A DNA stretch of 64,000 bases. It comes from Symbiodinium natans (taxonomy: Eukaryota > Sar > Dinophyceae > Suessiales > Symbiodiniaceae). Shown here piece after piece: positions 55,305 to 63,381 of this stretch. The notes beneath the pieces were generated by a model, which did no database searches, was not told where the DNA came from, and worked only from the letters and a program-made list of their open reading frames with translations. The position numbers and the translations under genes were made by a program. Where the stretch lies: positions 665,001 to 729,000 of the forward strand of contig CAJNDS010001435.1 of assembly GCA_905221605.1 (NCBI GenBank), in the 5' to 3' direction. How positions within the stretch are numbered: the first letter of the stretch is position 1; each line of letters begins with the position of its first letter.

Positions 55305-55390
55305 TTTGACATTCGGGAAATCAAACCCGCGGCTAGCATCAGAGCTTGGGATTCGAAGATGATGGGCTTCATCACGATTTCGGGCTTTGG
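55305..55390 (-). CDS. Probable exon, unassigned (NRDEAHHLRIPSSDASRGFD)
   Basis: The minus frame ARNRDEAHHLRIPSSDASRG then FDFPNVKAR. Upstream of the SGNH-like exons. Confidence 0.4.
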
Positions 55391-55724
55391 GTTGTTCTGG
55401 TTTCAGGGCTTGGGGCGTCGAGCCTGCACGTCTGGTCTCGTCTCCTCCCCCAAAACCCGAAAACTTCCCAAGCCATCAACCCTAAAACCCGCCTAAGACC
55501 CAGAACCCAAAAACCCCAGGCATTACACTCCCTTGAAATGTACCTGGAGAACAAGACTCTCATCTTCGCTTAGGCCCTTAACCATCTACACTAAACAACC
55601 CTGAACCCTAAACAGGCAAGATCGAGAACAGGAAAAACAGGCCCTGACCAGCCTAGCTTCCGTTCAGGGTTTCGGGTTTAGGGCGCTTGGAGCTTAGGGT
55701 TTTGGGTTTCGGGTTTAAGGCCTA

Positions 55725-55868
55725 ATCTTCTCTACGTTTCCCGAAAAGCTTACGCATGACTGAATTCGAACACAAGCCCTGCCTGCATAGGCTGCCCAGC
55801 TGTCGCCAACTTTTAACACGATACGGCCCGCTGCGCCGGAAAAAGACGCTGAGAACCTCATTCGCTTG
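55725..55868 (-). CDS. Exon, unassigned (NEVLSVFFRRSGPYRVKSWR)
   Basis: The acceptor GGTATCAAG is followed by NEVLSVFFRRSGPYRVKSWR then QLGSLCRQGLCSNSVMRKLF and GK; GTAGAG donor or stop. Strong composition. Confidence 0.5.
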
Positions 55869-56124
55869 ATACCCTAAACCCTCAACCCTCAAACCTAAAC
55901 CCTGTTCGACCATCGACCAGGGGAGGGGAGGCAAAGGCTTGCTGGCTTCGAACGATTTCGGGCTCTGGCTGCGCAAGCATTCAAAAGCTACCGGCGGCTG
56001 ATGGCAAACTGTTTTGCCCGAAGCCATTTCATCGCAGTTGGCTTTCGAGCCGGGGCTGCTCGAGCTTCCCTGAACCCTAAAACCCTAAACCCTAAACCCT
56101 AAACCCCAAACCCTAAACCCTAAA

Positions 56125-56272
56125 CCCTTTGACATCCCAGGACTTCTGGATTTTGAGTGCTTTTGGGTCCTCTTGGTGCCCAGGAGCGACAAGATCACCC
56201 GAAGCGCGGTCCGCATGACTGGTTCGATGGTATAGTAACATAGAAGGAGAACGTGAGAAGCTACCAAGGCTG
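56125..56272 (-). CDS. Exon with hydrophobic helix (VASHVLLLCYYTIEPVMRTA)
   Basis: The acceptor CCCTTTTGGCTCAG is followed by LVASHVLLLCYYTIEPVMRT then ALRVILSLLGTKRTQKHSKS. Probably one membrane helix. TTTAGGG array (56281-56355) immediately right. Confidence 0.5.
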
Positions 56273-56439
56273 AGCCAAAAGGGTTTAGGGTTTAGGGTTT
56301 AGGGTTTAGGGTTTAGGGTTTAGGGTTTAGGGTTTAGGGTTTAGGGTTTAGGGGAGGCAGCTTGTTTCGGGTCCAAGGGCCAAATTTTTGAGACTTCGGG
56401 ATTGCGGATTGAAGCCTCCAAAAAAATTTGGAGAAAGGA

Positions 56440-56560
56440 ATCTTGGGTCGCCATTGGGCACCCTGTCATATAGGGCCTTCAAGAAACATCCACCCCCCCC
56501 CCATATGGTTTTGGCCTTTCATGCTACGCAGCCCTGCATTCCTCAGGCTTTCTTCTAGGA
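56440..56560 (-). CDS. Exon, unassigned (GGGGCFLKALYDRVPNGDPR)
   Basis: The minus frame ESLRNAGLRSMKGQNHMGGG then GCFLKALYDRVPNGDPRFL. Confidence 0.45.
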
Positions 56561-56634
56561 TATGGAATTCAGGCAGGGCTTTCGGGTTTATGCAGGGGGT
56601 AGGAACTAGGGTTTGGGGTTTGTGGTTTGGGCTC

Positions 56635-56778
56635 AGGCGCTAGACGCCCTATTGAACTCGCAACCGTCCATACAGGAATCCATCGAATCTTGTCGTATAC
56701 AAACACGAAGAGCTTTTGAGAAAAGGGCGAACGTGTAGAGAACAAGCTCTGCAAAACCCTACGCCGGCCCTGCGCCAA
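56635..56778 (-). CDS. Exon, unassigned (KLFVFVYDKIRWIPVWTVAS)
   Basis: The minus frame QGRRRVLQSLFSTRSPFSQK then LFVFVYDKIRWIPVWTVASS and IGRLAPEP. Right of it telomeric repeats cease almost completely. Confidence 0.5.
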
Positions 56779-56819
56779 AACAAGAAACGACGTTGCCCAT
56801 AAGCTCTGGCCAGCGTTTT

Positions 56820-57030
56820 GGGGGTCTAATTCTTGGGAAATGGGGTGGTTACCGACATGACGGGCTTTACTTCACTGGATGCTGGGGGGGTGGTCACCGG
56901 CGTTGCGGGGTCTCATCCAGTTCTTTGGATATCGGGGCGGTCGCCGGCGTTGCGGTCACCAGCGTTGCGGTGTCTACTTCTTTGGATTGCGGGGTCTAGC
57001 TATTCGGAAATGGGTGGTCACCGGCGTTGC
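56820..57030. repeat. Diffuse minisatellite (GGTCACCGGCGTTGCGG)
   Basis: The motif GGTCACCGGCGTTGCGG recurs four or five times with TTCTTTGGAT-GCGGGGTCT spacers. No exon recognised between 56.8 and 57.3 kb. Confidence 0.6.
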
Positions 57031-57303
57031 GCTATAGGATGCTACACGCCTTCGTGCAACGCAACGGGGACTTTGTAGCCGACATGGCGCACACATCAGT
57101 GCTTCAGATTGACCTCTTCGCAACACAACCGGAGGAATTCCCAACTGGGCAAAGCCGTGACGGTAACCTGCAAACCAATAAAGCAACGAGTGTCGAAGAA
57201 GGTACCAGCTGAAGTGCTATTGCCAGACCGGAAGTGAGCGGCTGCGCCTTGGGAGCGCCCCGCTTTCAAGCGTCTTTTTGGTCAAGCTGAGACTTATACC
57301 CTA

Positions 57304-57429
57304 AGGCTCCAAGTATGGGTTGTACTACATGTACGTCACAGCACAAAGTATACATGGTTGTTCCTAGGCTCCGAGTTTGGGGAGTCTCATATGTACGTCA
57401 TAGCACACAAAGTATGCATAGTTGTTCAC
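57304..57429. repeat. Tandem duplication (~63 bp) at the 3' end of the membrane gene
   Basis: Two diverged copies of AGGCTCC-AGT-TGGG...ACATGTACGTCA-AGCACA-AAAGTAT-CAT-GTTGTTC, the second abutting the stop codon. Probably in the 3' UTR. Confidence 0.7.
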
Positions 57430-58588
57430 ATGCTTAGAGCCTTAGGGTTGGATAGAAGGCCGAGCGCTTCTCCCTCACTGCCGGAGGTGCTGCTCTCGTG
57501 AGACCTCTCCATCTCCTGACCACACCTCCACCAGTTTCCAAAGACGCCACCAATGGAAAGACAGGCCAATAGTACAGGGATGATGAAGAAGATCAGCGCC
57601 TGGGCGACGGTTGCCAGGAGCTCTGTTACTCGCCACCAGCAGCTGAGGTGTCCATGAAGGAAGCCCGACACGTTGCAGGCGCACGCCTCGGACCATGTCT
57701 TGCTCCACCAGTCGCTTTCAGATCCCAGGTGCCATCTTACCAAGGGCACGATGACCATCGCATACGTGCCGAGCACACAGACGTTTATGAGCCCGTACAG
57801 CACTATGGAGAGGTTCAGCATCCTAGGGGTTGTCAAGAACACAGAAACCAAGGAGTACCCTGTAAAGGCCGCCGCGAACATCCGCAGGAGCAGGTGCTTC
57901 CCAAATATCCAGGAGTACCTCCTTGTCAGTGCCTGCGCGACGGCGCCCGTCGTGATGGTTGCAGCGGAACCGACAAACTTCCGCATCCTGGGGATGCTAC
58001 TCCGAGCCCGGGCGGTCGCGTAGAAGTTCTGGAAGTCTGGCACGTCACACCAAATTCCATGAATCAAAAGCCGGGCTTCCAGGCTTTCCGGGATACTCAC
58101 TGCAAGGCTGAGAGATGCAAAGCCTGCAAACTGCAAGATGAAGGCGCTCTCAGGGCCTTTGGAAGACAAGGTTCCCAGGGCGAAGATTTGCACGGTTGTG
58201 GAGATGACGGTTTCAGTTAGCTCGTGGGCCTTGTGTTTGACGAACTCCTCGGTGGCGAAGCCGCGCTGCCAGGACTGCCACCAAGCGACGACACCGCGGT
58301 ATTGTAGCAGATCGCCAGAGAATCTGGCACTGCCCATGAAGCCAAAAGCAGTGCACACCAAGTAATATTGGTTGCCATTACGCAGGAAGGTAAGCATGGA
58401 CACAATGTCGAACAACGGCTCCGTAAGTGTGCCAACCAACGAGAACAGCAGCCTGTACTGCGACGCTCGTCGGTCGCTCCGTAGCTTTGCACAGTCGCAG
58501 TAACGAGCGCAACACCAGGGGAAGCCAAGCTCTCTTTCCTGGGCTGGACCGAAGGCTCCGATGTATGGTTTAAGATGGTTTAAGTTTA
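57428..58588 (-). CDS. Large exon of multi-pass membrane protein
   Basis: The frame opens after the possible acceptor TTCTTGTAG at about 58589 and runs to TGA at 57428: HLKPYIGAFGPAQERELGFP, WCCARYCDCAKLRSDRRASQ, FDIVSMLTFLRNGNQYYLVC and further hydrophobic segments. There is no ATG at the start, so it is an internal or last exon. It is the longest telomere-free coding frame in the window. Confidence 0.6.
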
Positions 58589-59425
58589 AGAACTACAAGA
58601 ATTTGTCCAAGCATCCCTGAGGGTCCATCTGCTTCACATGTCAGGATTCTGCTTCCAAAAATCCCATAAAATCCATACCAAGGTATGTATGCACAGATGG
58701 CTTCCCTCATATTAGGGAGTGGGCCCTTGGGACATGTTCAAAGTGCTGCCCGGATTCTGGACAGGGGCCACCCTCAGACCGGGCACAGCAGCGGTGCGGG
58801 TTTGGGCCGAGGCTGCCTCTTTCCGGGCCCCTGGGCTGAGCTGCGAGTTCTAAACAAAGGATGGTACCTTAGCTGCCTAGTACCCTGGCCCACAAAAGGT
58901 TCAACTCTGGGTTTTAATTTGCGGGCTTACTATACCCGAAAAAATGTTCAGAAGTTTATTCTACTGGGCTCCTAAGGTACATGCAGCTGCTGCAAGGCCC
59001 AGCAGTCGGTAAACGGTCGCGTAGATGTAGACGTCCACCCAGCGCGGGATCCAGGCTCGGCCCAGCTTCCCAAGGGTGGCTTTCCAGCATGTTTGGGCAG
59101 CGCGCACAACATCGCTGCGCTCGTCAGCAAGCTGGGCTACAGAAAATGCCAGGGAAATTGCGCTGTAGCTTCCCAGCTTGGCTTCGCACCACTCGCAGCA
59201 GCTTGAAGCCTCAGCCCAGCTCCGCACGGTGTCACGATCACGAATGCTTTGGCACGCGGCGGGCTCTTCGGCTAGTGTCAAGTTGGCCTGCTTCAGCCGC
59301 TCATGAAAGTAGTCAACGTCGCCCAGACTCCAGGCGTATTTCTTGGGCTGATACAAGGGATCCAGCAGTCCATCGACCAGAGATGGGGCAAACATGCAGA
59401 TTCCTGAACCATCCAATGTAGTTTT
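57428..59425 (-). CDS. Multi-pass membrane protein (multi-exon)
   Basis: Gene-level entry. Exon 1 (59425-58981) reads GICMFAPSLVDGLLDPLYQP and YSAISLAFSVAQLADERSDV, ending in a helix YATVYRLLGLAAAACT. An introner (58868-58980) interrupts it, and the frame resumes at 58867 (ILCLELAAQPRGPERGSLGP). Exon 3 (about 58588-57428) is a 385-codon open frame with several hydrophobic segments (YYLVCTAFGFMGSARF; STTVQIFALG; FILQFAGFASLSLAV; LNLSIVLYGLINVCVLGTYA; ALIFFIIPVLLACLSIGGVF) and a Ser/Glu-rich cytosolic tail ending in TGA. A Cys pattern CCARYCDCAKLRS precedes the membrane part. The helix-ELTE-helix arrangement faintly recalls XK-related scramblase-like proteins, but I would not assign it. Whether exons 2 and 3 share a transcript is inferred from order only. 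Confidence 0.5.
58868..58980 (-). mobile_element. Introner, family 1 (GT-AG), diverged
   Basis: Sense: GTACC-TTAGGAGCCCAGTA ... TACTAGGCAGCTAAG|GTACC. The 5-bp duplication GGTAC (plus) is present at both ends, and imperfect TIRs are homologous to family 1. Excision joins GCA-T to GT-ACC and keeps the frame open (LAAAACTILCLELAAQPRGP). Confidence 0.65.
58981..59425 (-). CDS. Upstream exon of membrane gene
   Basis: The acceptor GGATGGTTCAG is followed by GICMFAPSLVDGLLDPLYQP, KKYAWSLGDVDYFHERLKQA, CCEWCEAKLGSYSAISLAFS and WVDVYIYATVYRLLGLAAAA. It ends exactly at the introner. Confidence 0.55.
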
Positions 59426-59599
59426 TTTTTGGTGCTCTATATTACACAAAAAAACAGGACCTACCCCAAAAGGAACATTAGAGCCTCTAGGTACCGACCG
59501 TGAGGACGAAGAGCCAGAAGAGCAACGGAGCGGCCCCGCCGCAGGCGCCCCTCGCCACTCTGCTAGCCGTACGAGGTTCCATGGCTTCCAAAAGAGGTT

Positions 59600-59790
59600 C
59601 GGTTTAAGGTTTACGGTTTAGGGTTGAGGGTTTGGGGTTTGGGGTTTAGAGTTTAGGGTTCAGGGTTTAGGGTATAGGGTATAGGGTATAGGGTATAGGG
59701 TATAGGGTTTAGGGTTTAGGGTTTAGGGTTTAGGGTTTAGGGTTTAGGGTTTAGGGTTTAGGGTTTAGGGTTTAGGGTTTAGGGTTTAGG
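59600..59790. repeat. TTTAGGG array with TATAGGG sub-block
   Basis: About six TATAGGG units (59668-59708) embedded in TTTAGGG. It is the only sizeable telomeric array to the right of 56.4 kb. Confidence 0.9.
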
Positions 59791-59794
59791 GCGT

Positions 59795-60480
59795 CTCGAC
59801 TGGAACCAAGACAAGCTAGATCCCAAAGTTTCGATCCGAACCAAGACCCGGAAGCGAAAGTTTCGAGTCGAAGCAGTGTTTCGAGCCGGCATCCTAGTCC
59901 GAAAGTTTCGACACGGAAAACGAGTTCTTGGAACCTTCCGGCGATCCGGAGAAGGCTGATTTGGCTTACTAAATTCTGCTAATAAAAACTGCATTTTGAT
60001 CAGGGCCGGGTGCCCAGGTCGAGACACCCCTCTTTCTTCGTTTGTGTCTGCTCCAAAGCACACAATTCGACCTGAAAATTGGTACAGGCTGATCCCAAAG
60101 TTTAGATCAGACACCCAAACCCGGATCCGACAGTTTCGACCCGAAAAACATCCCAAGTTTCGACCTTGAAAGCATGGAGGGGGGTGCGGGGGCTCGATCC
60201 GAGAATCCGGTTCGGGCAATGACCTTGAATTTGGACGAAAATCTCAAATCCGAACAACGGCGGTTTCGACCTCGAAAAATTGTTCAGGGATGAAAAATTT
60301 GCTTTGGATTTCCGCCTTTAACTACGACTAGAATCCCAAAATCCTAAAAAACAGATTTCGATGTGGAAATTGGCTTAGGCACAAAAAATTTTGGTTTGGA
60401 TTTCCGCCTTCTAAATATAACTAGAATCCCAAATCCTAAAAAACCGGTTTCGACACGAAGTACCGAGAGCCGAGGTTTTA
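59795..60480. repeat. Dispersed TTTCGAC/CGAAA motif field with a ~90 bp tandem duplication
   Basis: GTTTCGA(C)(C)CGAAA-like motifs recur about 15 times. 60264-60355 and 60356-60447 are two copies of a segment containing TTTGGATTTCCGCCTT and CTAGAATCCCAAA-TCCTAAAAAAC. No convincing exon; a long minus frame here is Arg/Pro-rich and follows the repeat. Confidence 0.6.
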
Positions 60481-60504
60481 GGGTAACTACTATATTATAA
60501 TATA

Positions 60505-60538
60505 GAATGTCGGTCATGTACACGGAGTCCGACATTCT
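60505..60538. other. Perfect 10-bp inverted repeat
   Basis: AGAATGTCGG and CCGACATTCT separated by 14 bases. It lies within a short coding-like minus frame (ERMSDSVYMTDILYYN). Confidence 0.6.
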
Positions 60539-60676
60539 CTCGGACAAATTCGGATTGAACGTCCTGTCGTCTTCGGCCACCAAGTACTAGCGATGGCACG
60601 CACTGGAATCTATACGGAGTGCAGTATTGCACACTTCAACATGACACCGTACAAAGTGGCACACCAGCCGAGGTCA

Positions 60677-60702
60677 CTCCTCTAACGCCTCAAGGCGTTG
60701 GA
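60677..60702. other. Hairpin (AACGCC-TCAA-GGCGTT)
   Basis: CTCTAACGCCTCAAGGCGTT extended by GGAGAG: a 6-bp perfect stem with a 4-base loop, extendable outward with bulges. Role unknown. Confidence 0.5.
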
Positions 60703-60930
60703 GAGACGCGCCGGTGAGTTCAGGGTTTCGGGTGTAGGGTTTAGGGTTCAGGGTTCAGCATCTCAGTTCGAGCATTTACTAGGCCAGCAGTGTGTGTAGG
60801 TAACGGAAAAAACTTACCCGCCCAAAGAATTCCATAACATTAAGAAAATACAAGGTTTATGATTTTCTCTTCGGATGCACTAATCCACAAACAATTACGC
60901 CGTGGTACCAAGCACTTAACACAGCCACGC

Positions 60931-61048
60931 CAGGCCTTGAGGCCTTGAAACCCAAACACCAGGCCTTGAAGCCCTGAAACCCTAAACACTAGGCATTGAA
61001 GCCCTGAAACCTTAAACACCAGGCCGTGAGGCCCTGAAACCCTAAACA
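60931..61048. repeat. 30-bp minisatellite, four units
   Basis: CAGGCCTTGAAGCCCTGAAA followed by CCCTAAACAC, four units of 29-30 bp. Each unit ends with a telomere-like CCCTAAAC, so it may have grown from degenerate telomeric DNA. Confidence 0.85.
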
Positions 61049-61313
61049 AACCCTTTTTCAAAGCGGACGCCCCTTTACCACATCAGCAGCACAGTGGGCC
61101 GGTCTGTTGCGACGAAGTGAGACAAAAAGCAACTAAGCAGAGAACGTCACCAACAAGGAAAGCAAGCAAACTAGAGCTCAATCTAAGGTGAAACGTTTCC
61201 CACTCTCAGCACACAAGGAGGTGGAAGTAGACCAGTCGGTTTAAACTCGTGCAGCGCAGGGAAAGCTGCAAAATGCAGACGTAGTGCCAGAGACAAAACC
61301 ACCATCCATTCCA

Positions 61314-62100
61314 CTATCCATTCCAGAGGAGTCGAGGATCTGCGAAGACGGCCTCAGCCGGAACATTGACATCTGTATGACGCCATCTTTGGTAGAAGGC
61401 TGCTCCAATAGCGCCCCCCCATAAATTGGCACGCTGGCAAGTTGCGCAAGTGCAAAATTGGCGATTTTCGGAGCTACACTCGACAAACTTGGCGGCCTTG
61501 CGGGACACAAAGACGTAGTAGTGAAACTTTACTGTGATCACAGGGGCGTAGCTCGACTCAAGGCTCCTGTTCATGTACTGGTACTTGAGGCTCTCAATCT
61601 CGTCCTTAAACAGCTCGACCGTTCCTAGCAAAGATGCCATCTTGTACTCCAAGTTCTCCAGAATCGTGTAGTCTCTGGGCTTCAGGGTTTCCTCGGGCTT
61701 ATTCTTGTAGTGCGTATTGGGCTCTTCCTGGGTGAGTGCAATAACTGGAGCGAGGTTGCTTTGGGAAATCTTCACGTACTCAAGCTGGGGCATATTCTGG
61801 AAACCTTTCTTGACATCCTCAAGGGCATAGTTCAGGTCTTCCTTGAGGGATCTACTCTTTCCTGCAAACACACCGACTTCGAACACTATCACGCAAATGA
61901 TCATCGCCAAACACCACGTCCAGCGGCATGCGGTGTCCACATTTCCAACAGCCACTCTCTTCTTCACTTGGTTCCTGACGGAAACCACATTCCACACATA
62001 GTTTCCCACAAGAGCAATCAACGCTCTTGATATAGGCTTACTGACTTGTTGCCATGTGCGGTGTAAAGGGAAAGTCTGTTGGTTAGGCAGGCAACAAGTA
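61314..62100 (-). CDS. Single-TM coiled-coil protein, unassigned
   Basis: The minus frame is open to TAG at 61314. Probable exon start after TAACCAACAG at about 62077: TFPLHRTWQQVSKPISRALI, ALVGNYVWNVVSVRNQVKKR, a transmembrane segment WCLAMIICVIVFEVGVFAG, then a charged helical region (SLKEDLNYALEDVKKGFQNM; TILENLEYKMASLLGTVELF) and a Cys cluster (FVECSSENRQFCTCATC). It ends EAVFADPRLLWNG. Positive residues before the TM and a helical region after it suggest a single-pass protein. Upstream exons (62.1-63.2 kb) are likely but not resolved. Confidence 0.5.
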
Positions 62101-62642
62101 CTTCCAGGAACGCACACAGCGTGTTTTGCCGCTGCCAGGGGCACCATTGATAAAGACAGAGAAGCGAAAAATAATTGTGCGAGACGCTTTGGGTTCAGCA
62201 GATGCCACAGACCTGCTTAGCCAGAGCCATTCCAGCTTTTGCTTTAAGGGTCCACGTGCGTGTTTTGGCCACTTTATAATTGTAGTGTAGTTAGGCTGCA
62301 TTGAAGGTTCCTTTGTGTTGTAGAAGGCACGACAGCCCCTTGGAAGGTCCAAATGCGCCGGTTTGCCTTGAAGGGAGCCCTCCTTGCAGGAAAGGAGAGT
62401 TCAAACTTGATGGACAGGGACGGCCTGTGATCCAAGGGCAAATTCCTTCTTCTGTCTGCAACACAAGCGGCCCGTTGAAAATCAATGCATTTGTTAGAGT
62501 AAAACTTCATGTGCGGCAGGTTAACTTGGCGGAAAATCCGCTCAATTTGGATGCGGTGCGGCCTGCTTCCAGAATGCACTTCTAAGCGACGGAATGGCCA
62601 GATGAAACCAGATCCAATGAATCTAATGTCTTCTTTCGTCAA
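62100..62642 (-). CDS. Overlapping exon-like frames, one with a P-loop-like motif
   Basis: Two minus frames overlap: PHRIQIERIFRQVNLPHMKF with YSNKCIDFQRAACVADRRRN (62620-62380) and YNTKEPSMQPNYTTIIKWPK with FSVFINGAPGSGKTRCVRSW (62320-62100). GAPGSGKT fits Walker A, but the surrounding fold is not visible and the frame stops soon after, so it may be chance. Confidence 0.3.
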
Positions 62643-62708
62643 ACGCTACGTAAAGTAGACTTGTGCGTTCCCTTCAGGTTTCTGTCCATCAAGTCCGTTG
62701 GAGAAGTT

Positions 62709-63000
62709 TCAACTGTTTCCGGTTGTGAGGCCTAGGTAGGCTCTACCAGCAAGCAATGCAACTGCAGCCGCTGGCGGCACGTTGACTTGCAGATCTGTGA
62801 GCCTGCCCTGTCTGTTCTTTCCATTTGGGGCCACCTGCACATTGTTAGGGTAGACCTCCGGCTCGCGAAGGTGGCGCATGTTGATGTGCGTCGAAGCAAC
62901 AATCCTTCTAGCCAAAAATTCAAATATTTGGTTGTCTAGACACCTGGAATGTCTGAGACAGCAAAGAAAAAGATCATGGAATCCTGCAAGTTCTCCAAAG
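62709..63000 (-). CDS. Probable exon, unassigned (EVYPNNVQVAPNGKNRQGRL)
   Basis: The minus frame IFEFLARRIVASTHINMRHL then REPEVYPNNVQVAPNGKNRQ and GRLTDLQVNVPPAAAVALLA; a GTAGAG donor is possible near 62747. Confidence 0.4.
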
Positions 63001-63044
63001 AAAGTCGGCGGCATTAAAAACGCTCTGCCAGTGTGCACAGCGTT

Positions 63045-63195
63045 CCTCTAACGCTGATGAAGCCTTGCCATCGGCCAGGATTGGATCTCTCCGTCAGTTT
63101 TGCCAATCGGGAAAGGACGACACCCCCCTTGAGTGCAGAGGGTTCAGGCACTGTGGAATTCCGATGGCAATACATTTTGTACCAGGGCCTTTGAG
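63045..63195 (-). CDS. Probable exon, unassigned (PSALKGGVVLSRLAKLTERS)
   Basis: The minus frame WYKMYCHRNSTVPEPSALKG then GVVLSRLAKLTERSNPGRWQ. Confidence 0.35.
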
Positions 63196-63381
63196 TTGTT
63201 GACACATCCACTTTTGAGGAACATTTTTCTGCTGAGTCTTTTAGGACTTACAGCCCCAGGAATGATCATTTGGATCAGTCTTTCTTTTGTGTGTCAAAGA
63301 AGAGAACATCGACATCGTTTGCTGACAGGAAGTAGAGCCACCAGACGAAGGAGAAGACCTTCATTCTGGACGTGCAGGAAG

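Noticed and set aside
59779..60219. 146-codon minus ORF as a gene
   Set aside because: Arg/Pro/Phe-rich reading that tracks the TTTCGAC repeat field; no splice or start support.
62100..62160. P-loop ATPase from the GAPGSGKT motif
   Set aside because: Only the short motif is present; no Walker B or fold context, and the frame ends within about a dozen residues. Kept as a low-confidence remark only.
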